Of a stretch of 64,000 nt of DNA, positions 46,378 to 56,975 are shown piece by piece; within the stretch, counting starts at the first letter, position 1, and each line of letters begins with the position of its first letter. Source of the DNA: an uncultured Campylobacterales bacterium. Lineage in GTDB: Bacteria > Campylobacterota > Campylobacteria > Campylobacterales > Arcobacteraceae. Under the pieces are notes generated by a model. It was given only the letters and a program-made list of their open reading frames with translations. It was not told where the DNA came from and did not search any database. The stretch spans positions 1 to 64,000 of the forward strand of contig CANLWY010000007.1 in assembly GCA_947494995.1 (NCBI GenBank). Direction: 5' to 3'. Position numbers and translations under genes: made by a program.

Positions 46378-47001
46378 ATGAGTTTAGAAAAATTAAAAGA
46401 TAGAAATATTAGCGTAGGTGATTATGTTAATGTTTTTGAAGACAATTATCCTAAAACAGGTTGGGAAGAGTTTAAACAAATTGCACGAAGATCTACAAAA
46501 CTTGAGCTTTTTGGAGGTCTTAAAATTGTATGGAAAATGATGACAGGAACTCTTTTTAAAGGAGAGTTACATACTGTTCAATATCCAGCAGAGAAAGTTC
46601 CTTTAGGTGCAAGATATAGAGCCGTACATAAGCTACTTGGTCTTTTAGAATCAGGTGAAAATAGATGTATTGGTTGTGGACTTTGTGAAAAGATTTGTAT
46701 TGCTGATTGTATTAGAATGGATACAAAACTTGATGAAAATTCTAGAAAAGAAGTAACAGAATATACAATTAATATGGGTAGATGTATTTTCTGTGGATAT
46801 TGTGCTGAGGTTTGTCCTGAGCTTGCAATTGTCCATGGTGGAAGATATGAAAATGCATCTGAACAAAGGGCGCATTTTGCGTTAAAAGAGGATTTATTAA
46901 CTCCACTTGATAAACTTCATGAACAAAAAGAGTATCCTGGTTTTGGTGCTGTATCTCCTGATGCAGATGAAAAAATCAAGAAGACTCCTTTGTCTTATTA
47001 A
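46378..47001 (+). CDS. nuoI: NADH-quinone oxidoreductase subunit I
   Basis: Ferredoxin-like subunit with two 4Fe-4S clusters (N6a/N6b): [15 protein letters not shown] and [13 protein letters not shown]. The start is set at the second ATG, 6 bases after AGGAG. An in-frame TTG and ATG lie 6 and 3 bases earlier. The 207-residue length is normal, with an N-terminal amphipathic region that docks to the membrane arm. Confidence 0.96.
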   Translation: MSLEKLKDRNISVGDYVNVFEDNYPKTGWEEFKQIARRSTKLELFGGLKIVWKMMTGTLFKGELHTVQYPAEKVPLGARYRAVHKLLGLLESGENRCIGCGLCEKICIADCIRMDTKLDENSRKEVTEYTINMGRCIFCGYCAEVCPELAIVHGGRYENASEQRAHFALKEDLLTPLDKLHEQKEYPGFGAVSPDADEKIKKTPLSY

Positions 47002-47010
47002 GGAGGGAAA

Positions 47011-47586
47011 ATGTTTGAAATAGTAGCTTTTTATATGTTTTCAATTTTAACAATTGTTATGTTTAGTATAACAGTTTTCACAAATAATGCCTTGTATGCA
47101 CTAAGTTCTTTAGCTGCAGGGATGATTTTTATTTCAGCTTTCTTCTTCTTGCTTGGTGCTGATTTTCTTGGAGCTGTTCAGATTGTAGTTTATACTGGAG
47201 CTGTTATGGCTCTTTATGCTTTTGGTATGATGTTTTTTGATTCTTTATCAACTGTTAAAGAGAAGCATAATAATCCAAGATTAGTATTTTTATTATCAGG
47301 AGTTTCTGCTCTTATTATAGTATTGATTTTTGTAGCGCCAATAGTTGGCTCAAATATTGAAGCTCAGTATCCAATACATCCAGCGTGGGGTAATACACAA
47401 GATGTAGGTATTGTTTTATTTACTAAATATTTAGTTCCTTTTGAAGTTGCAGCAGTAATGTTACTTGTTGCAATGATTGGCGGAATTATTCTTGCAGGTA
47501 AAAAAATGGATGTTTCATACTCTGATTTAAGTGAAGAAGAGATTGATGCTTTAGAAAATGAAGCTGTTGAAAAGGATGAAAAATGA
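47011..47586 (+). CDS. nuoJ: NADH-quinone oxidoreductase subunit J
   Basis: Five-helix membrane subunit, 191 residues. The third helix carries ADFLGAVQIVVYTGAVMALY, the pi-bulge region that is conserved in NuoJ. An acidic C-terminus (SDLSEEEIDALENEAVEKDEK) faces the cytoplasm. The stop overlaps nuoK by 4 bases (ATGA). Confidence 0.96.
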   Translation: MFEIVAFYMFSILTIVMFSITVFTNNALYALSSLAAGMIFISAFFFLLGADFLGAVQIVVYTGAVMALYAFGMMFFDSLSTVKEKHNNPRLVFLLSGVSALIIVLIFVAPIVGSNIEAQYPIHPAWGNTQDVGIVLFTKYLVPFEVAAVMLLVAMIGGIILAGKKMDVSYSDLSEEEIDALENEAVEKDEK

Positions 47587-47882
47587 GTTTAAATGCATAC
47601 TTAATTTTATCTACTGTACTTTTTATGATAGGTATGATAGGTGTAATTAGAAGAAAAAATCTCTTAATGCTTTTTTTCTCAACAGAAATTATGTTAAACG
47701 CTGTAAATATTGGACTTGCAGCTGTATCTAGATTTCATGGAGACTTAACAGGGCAAATGTTCGCATTTTTTATTGTAGCTATTGCAGCAAGTGAGGTTGC
47801 TATTGGATTAGGTTTATTAATTCTTTGGTATAAAAAGACTGGAACTATTGATTTAGATTCCCTTCAAAGTATGAAGGGGTAG
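47583..47882 (+). CDS. nuoK: NADH-quinone oxidoreductase subunit K
   Basis: Three-helix subunit of 99 residues. The conserved Glu of the proton path appears in FFSTEIMLNAVNI and a second in AASEVAIGLGL. It is homologous to MrpC antiporters. It overlaps nuoJ by 4 bases and lies 3 bases before nuoL. Confidence 0.97.
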   Translation: MSLNAYLILSTVLFMIGMIGVIRRKNLLMLFFSTEIMLNAVNIGLAAVSRFHGDLTGQMFAFFIVAIAASEVAIGLGLLILWYKKTGTIDLDSLQSMKG

Positions 47883-47885
47883 GGC

Positions 47886-49817
47886 ATGGAAAAATATTTA
47901 TATATAGCACTTTTTGCCCCTCTATTAGGTTCTTTAATCGCTGCTTGTTTTGCTACAAAACCAAAAATGCTTTTTACTGGACTTATTACTTCAGCATTAT
48001 TGGCTGTTTCAATGGTTTCATCTTTAACTCTTTTATATTATGTGTATACAACAGAGGCAATTATTCATGTTAGGATGATGGATTGGATTTCTATTGGAAA
48101 TCTAAGTATTCCTTTCGGATTTGTTGTTGATCAAGTAAGTGTTATTATGATGGTTGTTGTAACAATTGTTTCGACAATGGTACATATTCACTCTATTGGT
48201 TATATGGATCATGACAAATCATTTAATAGATTTTTTGCATGGCTATCGGCTTTTGTTTTCTCAATGATGATTTTAGTTATGTCTGATAACTTTGCTGGAT
48301 TGTTTATTGGTTGGGAAGGTGTTGGTCTTTGTTCTTGGGGATTAATTGGTTTTTGGTATCACACAGCAGATAGAGAAAAATCAAATGATATCAATAAATC
48401 ACCATTTTCTACGTTATCACCATTTTCATCTATAAGTCCAAGTTTTGCTGCAAATGAAGCTTTTATTACAAATAGAATTGCCGATTTAGGAATGCTAGTT
48501 GGTATTTTCTTAATTTATTGGAATTTAGGTTCTTTACAATATGATGATGTATTTGCAAATATTGGAACACTAGATACGGGGATTGTTATAGCAATTGCAA
48601 TTTTCCTTTTCATTGGTGCTATGGGTAAATCAGCACAATTTCCATTTAATCAATGGCTTGCAAATGCAATGGAAGGACCTACTCCAGTTTCAGCATTAAT
48701 TCACGCAGCAACAATGGTAACAGCAGGTGTTTATTTAATAATTAGAGCAAATGAGATTTTTACTGTAGTTCCTGAAGTTGGGTATTTTATTGCTTGTTTA
48801 GGGGCTCTTGTAGCAATTGGTGCTGCAGCTATGGCTCTTGTTGCAACTAATATCAAAAAGATTATTGCATTTTCAACACTATCACAACTTGGATATATGT
48901 TTGTTGCTGCTGGTCTTGGTGCTTATTGGGTGGCACTTTTTCATTTGGCAACTCATGCTTTCTTTAAATCAGTTCTGTTCTTAGGTGCGGGTAATGTTAT
49001 GCATGCACTTGATAATGAGATAAATATTAAAAATATGGGTGGCTTACATAAGCATATGAAATCAACTTCTATTATTATGACAGTTGCTTCAGTTGCACTT
49101 GCAGGTATCTTCCCCTTATCTGGCTTCTTCTCAAAAGATTTAATTTTAGAGGTTGCCTTTGGAGCTCATGCATATATTTTATGGGCAATTTTATGGATTA
49201 CTGCTGGTTTAACTGCCTTTTATTCATTTAGACTTGTTATGTATGTATTTCATGGGGAAGAGAACTTTAAAACTAAAGACTATCATCCACATGAAACATA
49301 TCCATTTGTAATTGCAGCAATGACTCCACTAGCTATTTTAGCAGTTGTTTCTGGATTTTTTAAAGGTTCATTTATTGAGATGGCAACCAAAAAATTACCT
49401 GAATTAAATGTTCATGTATCATCAGCAACTTTTTGGGTATTGGTTGTTCTTACACTTGGAATAGCTCTTGGTGGTATTGCTTTTGCAGTTATTAAGCATA
49501 GAAAAGATGGAACATACTTTAGTGAAAAATTTAAAGATAGTACTATTTATAAACTTTTAGCAAATCAATATTATATGCCACATATTATTGATAATGTAAT
49601 TTTAAAACCATATTTAGCTTTATCTAAATTTTCATGGAAAAACATTGATCTTAAAATTGTTGATGCTTTTGTTGATGGTGTGGCAAAAGTTATCTACAAA
49701 AGTGGTGATGCAAGTAGGGTTACGCAAAATGGTAACTTATCAAGCTCTTTAAGGTTGATGATTACAGGTATTACAATACTCTTAGTGCTAAGTGTTGCAC
49801 TTGGAATAGCGAAGTAA
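47886..49817 (+). CDS. nuoL: NADH-quinone oxidoreductase subunit L
   Basis: Antiporter-like proton-pumping subunit at the far end of the membrane arm. The antiporter core has FIGWEGVGLCSWGLIGFWY, LIHAATMVTAGVYLI, and KKIIAFSTLSQLGYM. The C-terminus carries the long lateral helix region (TIYKLLANQYYMPHIID). Length 643 is normal for the family. Confidence 0.97.
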   Translation: MEKYLYIALFAPLLGSLIAACFATKPKMLFTGLITSALLAVSMVSSLTLLYYVYTTEAIIHVRMMDWISIGNLSIPFGFVVDQVSVIMMVVVTIVSTMVHIHSIGYMDHDKSFNRFFAWLSAFVFSMMILVMSDNFAGLFIGWEGVGLCSWGLIGFWYHTADREKSNDINKSPFSTLSPFSSISPSFAANEAFITNRIADLGMLVGIFLIYWNLGSLQYDDVFANIGTLDTGIVIAIAIFLFIGAMGKSAQFPFNQWLANAMEGPTPVSALIHAATMVTAGVYLIIRANEIFTVVPEVGYFIACLGALVAIGAAAMALVATNIKKIIAFSTLSQLGYMFVAAGLGAYWVALFHLATHAFFKSVLFLGAGNVMHALDNEINIKNMGGLHKHMKSTSIIMTVASVALAGIFPLSGFFSKDLILEVAFGAHAYILWAILWITAGLTAFYSFRLVMYVFHGEENFKTKDYHPHETYPFVIAAMTPLAILAVVSGFFKGSFIEMATKKLPELNVHVSSATFWVLVVLTLGIALGGIAFAVIKHRKDGTYFSEKFKDSTIYKLLANQYYMPHIIDNVILKPYLALSKFSWKNIDLKIVDAFVDGVAKVIYKSGDASRVTQNGNLSSSLRLMITGITILLVLSVALGIAK

Positions 49818-49829
49818 GGGGTTAAGCAG

Positions 49830-51359
49830 ATGGAACACATTTTATCGATTTTAATATTTTTTCCAGCATTTGCAGCTTTTGTAGGGTTTTTAGTAAAAAA
49901 TGACTCTATTAGAATGTATGGTATTATTGTAACAGCAATGCAGTTTGTATTAAGTTTAATTGTTTGGGCAAACTTTGATTCAACAGTTGCTGGAATGCAG
50001 TTTACACAACTAATCCCTGTGATTAGCACATATGGAATTAATTATTTTGTAGGAATAGATGGTATATCTTTATTCCTAGTAATTATGACAACGTTTATGA
50101 CAATGATTTCAATCATTGGATTAACAGAAAAGAGAAATTTAAAACATCTAATTATTACAGTTCTATTATTAGAGATGACTATGGTTGGTGTATTTTTAGC
50201 ACTTGATGCTATTATTTTCTATTTATTCTGGGAATTATCACTAGTACCAATGTTATATATTGTTGGTGCTTGGGGTGGAAAGCTTAGAATTTATGCGGCA
50301 GTTAAATTTTTCTTATATACATTTATTGGTTCTCTTATTATGCTTGTAGGTATGTTATATCTTGGATATGTATATTTTCAAACAACAGGAAACTGGAGTT
50401 TCTCTCTTTTAGATTGGAACATGCTTATATTACCATTTGATATGCAATTGTGGTTATTTATTGCATTTTTCTGTGGTTTTGCAATTAAAGTGCCAATGTT
50501 CCCATTTCATACATGGCTTCCTTATGCTCACGGTCAAGCACCAACAATTGGTTCTGTGATCTTAGCAGCAGTACTACTTAAAATGGGTACTTATGGTTTT
50601 GTAAGATTTTCATTACCACTATTTCCTGATGCATCGGTTTATTTTACTTATCCAATGGCTGCCTTAGCACTTATTGCTATTGTTTATACTGCAATGGTCG
50701 CTTATGCACAAGAAGATATGAAACAAGTTATTGCTTATTCTTCAGTATCTCATATGGGTGTGATTATTTTAGGTATTTTTGCATTAAATGTAGAAGGAAT
50801 TGGTGGCTCAATATTTCTAATGATTTCTCATGGTTTAGTATCAGGGGCTCTGTTCATGCTTGTAGGAGTTATATATGATAGACGACATACAAAGATGATA
50901 AAAGATTTTGGTGGTCTTGCTTCTGTTATGCCTAAATATGCAACTATTTTTGGAATCATGTTAATGGCATCAGTAGGACTTCCTTTAACTATTGGTTTTG
51001 TAGGGGAGTTTTTATCTCTACTTGGATTCTTTAAAGTATCACCAGTTCTTACAATCATAGCTGGTCTTACAATTATCCTTGGAGCCGTTTATATGCTTGT
51101 AATGTACAAAAAAGTATTTTTTGGACCGCTTACAAATGATGCAAATAAAAACTTAGAAGATGTAAAAGGACGAGAACTTGCAGCTTTAGTTCCAATTGTA
51201 GCTTTAGTTGTTATTTTAGGTATCTATCCCAAACCTATTTTAAAACCTGTTGATACTTCTGTATCTCAATTGGTTGAAGTTATGCAAATAAAAGCAATTA
51301 ACCCTACAACAAAGGCTCGAATTTTAGAAGCTAATAGCATTGCAGGAGGTGCAAAATGA
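49830..51359 (+). CDS. nuoM: NADH-quinone oxidoreductase subunit M
   Basis: Second antiporter-like pump subunit. It has FYLFWELSLVPMLYIVGAWG, KVPMFPFHTWLPYAHGQAP, and KQVIAYSSVSHMGVIILG, covering the conserved Glu and Lys residues. Length 509 is typical. Its 3' end overlaps nuoN by 4 bases. Confidence 0.97.
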   Translation: MEHILSILIFFPAFAAFVGFLVKNDSIRMYGIIVTAMQFVLSLIVWANFDSTVAGMQFTQLIPVISTYGINYFVGIDGISLFLVIMTTFMTMISIIGLTEKRNLKHLIITVLLLEMTMVGVFLALDAIIFYLFWELSLVPMLYIVGAWGGKLRIYAAVKFFLYTFIGSLIMLVGMLYLGYVYFQTTGNWSFSLLDWNMLILPFDMQLWLFIAFFCGFAIKVPMFPFHTWLPYAHGQAPTIGSVILAAVLLKMGTYGFVRFSLPLFPDASVYFTYPMAALALIAIVYTAMVAYAQEDMKQVIAYSSVSHMGVIILGIFALNVEGIGGSIFLMISHGLVSGALFMLVGVIYDRRHTKMIKDFGGLASVMPKYATIFGIMLMASVGLPLTIGFVGEFLSLLGFFKVSPVLTIIAGLTIILGAVYMLVMYKKVFFGPLTNDANKNLEDVKGRELAALVPIVALVVILGIYPKPILKPVDTSVSQLVEVMQIKAINPTTKARILEANSIAGGAK

Positions 51360-52843
51360 CAGATATAGTTGTAAACTTACCTTCTTTTGCGGAATTAAAC
51401 TTTGGAACAATTGTTCCAATGATTGTAGCAATTGTCGGAGCTCTTGTAATCATATGTATTGATTTAGTAAATAAAAATTTAGATAAATCTTTATATGTTA
51501 TGTTAACAGTACTTTTTTTAATCATTGATTTTGGAGTACTTATTGGTTATTCAGGAAGTGTAAGAGGTTTCTTCGATTTGATGTTAGTTGATGGAATATC
51601 AATTTTAGCTCAAGGGGTTATTGTAATTGCTTCTATACTATTTATTATATCTGCTATGGGTAAACTTAGATTTCAAGAGTATAGATATCCAGAATATTTT
51701 GCTTTATATCTATTTATGATTGCAGGTTTTCAATTTATGGTGAGTTCGGATTCTTTAATTCTTATTTTTGTTGGACTTGAAACAGCTTCAATGTCTTTAT
51801 ATACAATAATTGCAATGCATAATAGAAAAAGTGCCTTAGAAGCAGCTATTAAGTACTTTACAATGGGAGCATTAGCTACAGCATTTTTTGCTTTTGGTTC
51901 GATGATTTTTTATGCTTTAACAGGAACAGTAGAGTTAGGGCAAATATCAGAAGTTTTAGTTGCATCAAACTTTGAAAATTATCCAATTATTTTAGTTGGG
52001 GTAGTATTTATGTTAGGTGCTTTAGCATTTAAATTATCATTAGTTCCTTTTCATACATGGGTTCCTGATGTTTATGAAGGAGCAACAGCAGCTCTAGCAG
52101 GGTTTATGTCAATTGTTCCAAAAATGGCAGGATTTGTAGTTGCTCTTAGATTTTTTGAAATTTTTATTGCTAGTGAAGATAGATTTGTTGAAGTGATTTT
52201 ATATTTAGTGATTGTTTTAACAATGACTATTCCAAATATTATTGCACTATTACAAACAGATTTTAATAGAATGTTAGCTTATTCATCTGTTTCAAATGCA
52301 GGTTTTGCAATGGCTGCAATTTTAATAGGAACTACACAAGCAACAAGTGCTCTATTTTTATACTGGATTATGTTCTTAGTTACAAATTTAGGTGGATTTA
52401 CTATGTTATGGTTAAATAGAGATAAAAACAATAGTTTTAAATCAGATCATGCCCTTGAAAGATATTCAGGACTTGTAAAAACTTCACCTATAGTTGCATG
52501 TATGATGGGACTATTTTTAATGTCTCTTGCAGGGATTCCTCCTTTTGCCCTTTTCTGGGGAAAAATGTATTTAATTGGAGCCTCTGTAAATGCAGGATAT
52601 ATGCTTCTTGCTCTTATAATGGTAATTAATTCAGCAATTGCTGGATACTATTACTTAAAACCTATAGTTTATATGTTCTTAAAAGACCCAATTGAAGGGA
52701 AAACTGTAAAATATATGCAAAATGCTACAACTCCAATAAAAACAGTAATAGGTTTTTGTGCAGTTGCAGTGATATTTTCAATCTTCTTAATAGAACCACT
52801 TTTAGAAGTAATTTCATATTATGTACAAATTTCAGGTTACTAG
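51356..52843 (+). CDS. nuoN: NADH-quinone oxidoreductase subunit N
   Basis: Third antiporter-like pump subunit and last gene of the operon. Features are IFVGLETASMSLYTIIAMHN, LSLVPFHTWVPDVYEGA, and FNRMLAYSSVSNAGFAM. Length 495 is typical. A hairpin with 10-bp arms begins in its last codons (52836-52860). Confidence 0.97.
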   Translation: MTDIVVNLPSFAELNFGTIVPMIVAIVGALVIICIDLVNKNLDKSLYVMLTVLFLIIDFGVLIGYSGSVRGFFDLMLVDGISILAQGVIVIASILFIISAMGKLRFQEYRYPEYFALYLFMIAGFQFMVSSDSLILIFVGLETASMSLYTIIAMHNRKSALEAAIKYFTMGALATAFFAFGSMIFYALTGTVELGQISEVLVASNFENYPIILVGVVFMLGALAFKLSLVPFHTWVPDVYEGATAALAGFMSIVPKMAGFVVALRFFEIFIASEDRFVEVILYLVIVLTMTIPNIIALLQTDFNRMLAYSSVSNAGFAMAAILIGTTQATSALFLYWIMFLVTNLGGFTMLWLNRDKNNSFKSDHALERYSGLVKTSPIVACMMGLFLMSLAGIPPFALFWGKMYLIGASVNAGYMLLALIMVINSAIAGYYYLKPIVYMFLKDPIEGKTVKYMQNATTPIKTVIGFCAVAVIFSIFLIEPLLEVISYYVQISGY

Positions 52844-52860
52844 GATAAAATCCTAGTAAC
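52836..52860 (+). terminator. nuo operon terminator hairpin
   Basis: GTTACTAGGA (52836-52845) pairs perfectly with TCCTAGTAAC (52851-52860) through TAAAA. The downstream tract is AT-rich but not a pure T-run (TTAGAAACTTTAACTTTTT). It lies across the nuoN stop codon and ends the fourteen-gene transcript. Confidence 0.75.
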
Positions 52861-53113
52861 TTAGAAACTTTAACTTTTTACAAAAAAATCAAAGATATAG
52901 CTATTGATATTTAAATTATTTATTATAATAAAGTCTACAATTTAATTATAGTTAATGTTATTTAGCAATAATTAGTAAAAATTAGTTTTTATAATTAATG
53001 AAAGTATTAATATTAGAATAGTAACATGATGTGATAAGCTTTTATATTTTAGGAGATAGTTTTTAAATAGATATTTTTTAATAAAAAAGCATTTTTAGTA
53101 AAAGGGGGATATC
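52861..53113 (+). promoter_or_regulatory. AT-rich promoter region before the sensory cassette
   Basis: A 253-base gene-free stretch. It holds no tRNA-like fold, and I see no open frame longer than a few dozen codons. It holds short dyads (near 52970-53000) and several TATAAT-like boxes. It ends in a strong AAAGGGGGAT ribosome site before the binding-protein gene. The promoter for the 53,114-58,299 operon must lie here. Confidence 0.4.
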
Positions 53114-54862
53114 ATGAAATTTTACTCTTTTATATACTATATTTTAATTATCGTATGTGCTAATTCTTTAATTGCAAATGAAATTAAATATTCTAAAATA
53201 GAAACATCTGTTAAAAATTTACAATCTTCAAGAATTATAGACTCTTCTCCTCAAAGAGTAGATAGTAAATTAAAAAAAGGTTCACATGTTAAACTTTTTT
53301 TACCTTATTTACCATATCTTGCAATAACTCATTCAGTAAATGGAATGTTAGCAAGACCTGCAAATAATGAAAAAGGCTGGGAATATTATTTAGCTACAAA
53401 TATAGAAAAAATTGACAATAAGACTTATGATATTACATTAAAAAAAGATGTGTTTTTTCAAGATGGCACACCTTTTAATGCAGATGCTGTTTTATTAAAT
53501 CTAGAATATTTTAAAAAACAACCAGCCCGTGGAAGTGGAAGTGAAAATCTATATGGTTTAATTGAAAAATTAAATGATTATAAAGTGAGATATCACTTGA
53601 ATTATCCATCTGGAGTTTTTTACCATCAAATTGTGCAAACACCTTTTTATTCTAAAAAATATTTAGATAAGTATGGTTGGAATGGGAAAGATTCTTATGC
53701 TAACTTAGCAGAACCAGGGCCTTATGGTTTGGGTCCATATATTCTTGAAGAAGGATATATAGAAGGGGATAGAAGTACTCCTAAAGCTGTACTTAGAGCA
53801 AATCCTTATTATAAAGGAAAAGATGCGGCAAAAGTTGAAAAGATTACTATCTATACCTCTTTAAATCTCGAAGATGCAAAGAATAGTGTTATAAGTACAG
53901 AAGGGGAATTAGATATTACTCCTATTAGTTTCTCAAGTGAAGTAGAAATTATTCTTTCAAACTATGCAAAACTTATAGTTTCAAAAACAACAAATAGTTA
54001 TGCAGTACATTTTAATTTAATAAATGGAAGTAAAGCCATTAAAGAAAATAAAATAAGATATGCAATTAACCAAGCTATTAATAAAGAGATATTACTTAAT
54101 ATTGCAATGATGGGAGAAGGCTCATTAACTCCTACAACTATTTCTCCTCATTTTTATAAGATGGATAAAATATTAAAAAGATTAGAACCTTTTTTAAAAA
54201 AAGAGAAAGAAAAATTTAAAAATATTAATAAAAATGATTATCTTAAAAAAATTGTAACTGATTACCAAATAGAAAATAATATGGATTCTAAAAAGCCTTT
54301 AGAGATAAAAGTATTAACTTCTGAGAGTTTTTTATTTCTTATGAAAGAGATTAAATATTTTCTTGAACAAATAAATATAAATCTAAAAATTGATGTTGTT
54401 CAAGAAGAGAATAAGATTTTTAAAGAATTACTAACTACATATAATAATAAAAATGAAAAACACTGGGATATACTTATTTGGGCAAACTTTGATTGGTTTA
54501 AACACCCTTATGCAACTTTATTTGTGTACTATACAAATATTGCTTGGTCTCCTATCCCTTTTGAAGATAAACTACATAATATGATAAACAAACTGTTTGT
54601 TGTAGATGTTGAGTCAGATGAATATATATCTTTAATTGCAAATATAATGAAAAAGTCATATTTGAACAACTATATGCTTTTTCTTCCAAGCCCGAATATT
54701 GTATATGCAGTAAATAAAGAAGTAGTTTTTCACCCAAGACCATCGGCATTTATTCCACTTTGGGAGTTAGAAGTTACAGATCTACACTGGTCTCTAAGGA
54801 AAGATAAAGAATATCCTGAAGAGCTTAAAAAGCCTTATGAAATTATAAGAAAAAACTTTTAA
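53114..54862 (+). CDS. Periplasmic family-5 solute-binding protein (peptide/nickel type)
   Basis: A signal peptide (YYILIIVCANSLIAN) precedes a 560-residue extracytoplasmic binding protein of the peptide/NikA family. Features are GTPFNADAVLLNLEYF, GPYGLGPYILEEGYIEGDRS, ANPYYKG, and a C-terminal DILIWANFDWFKHPYATLF. The family normally feeds an ABC importer, but no permease or ATPase gene is nearby. Instead two histidine kinase genes follow on the same strand, 10 bases later. I infer that it delivers a ligand signal to the periplasmic sensor of the first kinase. The ligand cannot be read from the sequence. Confidence 0.88.
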   Translation: MKFYSFIYYILIIVCANSLIANEIKYSKIETSVKNLQSSRIIDSSPQRVDSKLKKGSHVKLFLPYLPYLAITHSVNGMLARPANNEKGWEYYLATNIEKIDNKTYDITLKKDVFFQDGTPFNADAVLLNLEYFKKQPARGSGSENLYGLIEKLNDYKVRYHLNYPSGVFYHQIVQTPFYSKKYLDKYGWNGKDSYANLAEPGPYGLGPYILEEGYIEGDRSTPKAVLRANPYYKGKDAAKVEKITIYTSLNLEDAKNSVISTEGELDITPISFSSEVEIILSNYAKLIVSKTTNSYAVHFNLINGSKAIKENKIRYAINQAINKEILLNIAMMGEGSLTPTTISPHFYKMDKILKRLEPFLKKEKEKFKNINKNDYLKKIVTDYQIENNMDSKKPLEIKVLTSESFLFLMKEIKYFLEQININLKIDVVQEENKIFKELLTTYNNKNEKHWDILIWANFDWFKHPYATLFVYYTNIAWSPIPFEDKLHNMINKLFVVDVESDEYISLIANIMKKSYLNNYMLFLPSPNIVYAVNKEVVFHPRPSAFIPLWELEVTDLHWSLRKDKEYPEELKKPYEIIRKNF

Positions 54863-54872
54863 AGGAGTTATT

Positions 54873-56975
54873 ATGTCTAAAGATATACAAGATGAAGGAA
54901 TAATAAAAAAAATCTTGGTTCTTTTTATTATAATATTTATGATTCTTATAGTTCAAAGTATAAATACTCTATCAAGTCAAAAATCAGTAAATAAATCTAT
55001 TACATCAGCTCATCAAGCAGCAGTTGAATTAGAACGATTAATTAGAGAGATTTCAGCACCAATTTCAAACATTAGAGTCTTATCTATGGAGCTTGTATTA
55101 GCACCTGATAAAAAGACAGTTAATATTTTAAATAAAAAATTAGATGAAAATATTCCTTCTATAGATAAGGAAGTAAGCTCATGGGAGTTTGATGCAAAAG
55201 AGTTTGTAAATATTAAAACAGCATGGTTAGAGTATAAAAAAGCATTAAATCAAACAAGAAACTATGTAAATCAATCTATAAGAGTAGCAGCTTTTATAAG
55301 TGTCACACAACAAGAAAAAGCTTCTTATGAAAATTTATTAATTCAATTAGGAGCATTTAAAGTTCAAAAATTAGATTCAAGCCAAGAGATTTATAAAAAG
55401 GCTAGTGAAGATAATGTATTTACATATTGGGCTCTTTTAATATCAACAGTTATTGTCTTAACTATTCTAGTAATTATTTTAATTGTAGTATTAAGAATGA
55501 TTTTAAATTATATTAAATCTAAAGAAGCTTATGAACAGAAGCTTTCAGATGCAGCAGTTAAGGCTAATGCAGCAAATCAAGCTAAAAGTGATTTTCTTGC
55601 TAATATGAGTCATGAAATAAGAACACCAATGAATGCAATTTTGGGTTTTACAGAAGTATTGATTGAAAAAATAAAAGATCAAAAAACACTTCATTATCTT
55701 AATACAATTCATACTAGCGGAAAATCTCTTTTAAGTTTAATTAATGATATTTTAGATCTTTCAAAAGTTGAATCAGGAAAAATAAATTTACATTATACTT
55801 CGGTATCTGTATATAAACTTTTCGATGAAATGAAGACAATTTTTAGTCAAAAAACTTCTGATAAAAATATAGATTTTATTTTAGAAATTTCAAATGATAT
55901 ACCACAATCACTTTTACTTGACGAAGCAAGATTAAGACAAGTTCTTATAAATATAATTGCAAATGCAGTGAAATTTACAAGAAAAGGTTATATAAAAGTT
56001 ATAGTACAAAGTAAAAATATAGATGAGAGTTCTATAGATTTAACAATACAGATAATAGATACTGGTATCGGTATACCAAAAGATAAATATGAATCAATTT
56101 TTTATGCTTTTGAACAAGTTGAAAATCAAAGAACTTCTAAATATGGGGGAACAGGACTTGGTCTTTCAATTACAAAAAAATTAGTAGAACTAATGAATGG
56201 AAGTATTTCTGTAACAAGTGAACTTGAAAAAGGTTCAACTTTTAAAATAAATCTTAACAATATTGAAAAAGTTTCAGAAGAGAGTTCAAAAATAGCAGAC
56301 TCAGATAATTTTAATTTAGAGACAATTGTTTTTGAACCATCAACAGTTCTTATAGTTGATGATATAGAATATAACAGAGAACTAATACAAGTTTTTTTAG
56401 AAGATTATAATTTTAAAATTTTGAAAGCATGTAATGGTAAAGAAGCGATACAAATAACAAAAGAGAACCATCCAGATTTAATATTACTTGATATGAAAAT
56501 GCCTGTAATGGATGGATATGAAGCTAGTAAAATCATCAAAGAGGATGATGAAATTAAAGACATAAGTATCATTGCTTTAACTGCGTCTGCTATGAAAAGT
56601 GATGAAAAAACAATAAATGAAATTTGTAATGGGTATTTAGTTAAACCAATAAGTAAGAAGAATTTAATTTATGAATTAACTAAATTCTTAGCTCATAATA
56701 TTATAGATAATGAAGAAAATGAAGAAGTAGTACAAGAATCTGAAGAAAATGAAGAATTTTTAGTAATTCCAGAAAAAGAAGATATTGATATTCTTTATGA
56801 TTTAGCTATGAGTGGAAATTTAAATGAAGTTATAAAAAAAGCTGACAATATAAGTAGTTCTAATTCTGATTATAATGAGTTTACTAAAAAAATAAAAGAC
56901 TTAGCTCAATCATTTAAAGATGAAGAACTTTTAACTTTCGTAGAAAAATATTGGAGTCATCATGTTAAACAATAA
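54873..56975 (+). CDS. Hybrid sensor histidine kinase with C-terminal REC domain
   Basis: A 700-residue membrane kinase. TM1 is at about residues 13-31 and TM2 about 185-211, enclosing a 150-residue helical periplasmic domain. HisKA is at about 238-305 with His247 (NMSHEIRTPMNAILGF). The HATPase domain shows N364 (NAVKFT), DTGIGIP and GGTGLGLSI. A receiver domain (about 491-608) has VDD (495-497), the phospho-acceptor D540 (LLDMKMPVMDGYE), and K591. An acidic 90-residue tail follows. It is downstream of the binding protein and overlaps the next kinase by 14 bases. Confidence 0.95.
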   Translation: MSKDIQDEGIIKKILVLFIIIFMILIVQSINTLSSQKSVNKSITSAHQAAVELERLIREISAPISNIRVLSMELVLAPDKKTVNILNKKLDENIPSIDKEVSSWEFDAKEFVNIKTAWLEYKKALNQTRNYVNQSIRVAAFISVTQQEKASYENLLIQLGAFKVQKLDSSQEIYKKASEDNVFTYWALLISTVIVLTILVIILIVVLRMILNYIKSKEAYEQKLSDAAVKANAANQAKSDFLANMSHEIRTPMNAILGFTEVLIEKIKDQKTLHYLNTIHTSGKSLLSLINDILDLSKVESGKINLHYTSVSVYKLFDEMKTIFSQKTSDKNIDFILEISNDIPQSLLLDEARLRQVLINIIANAVKFTRKGYIKVIVQSKNIDESSIDLTIQIIDTGIGIPKDKYESIFYAFEQVENQRTSKYGGTGLGLSITKKLVELMNGSISVTSELEKGSTFKINLNNIEKVSEESSKIADSDNFNLETIVFEPSTVLIVDDIEYNRELIQVFLEDYNFKILKACNGKEAIQITKENHPDLILLDMKMPVMDGYEASKIIKEDDEIKDISIIALTASAMKSDEKTINEICNGYLVKPISKKNLIYELTKFLAHNIIDNEENEEVVQESEENEEFLVIPEKEDIDILYDLAMSGNLNEVIKKADNISSSNSDYNEFTKKIKDLAQSFKDEELLTFVEKYWSHHVKQ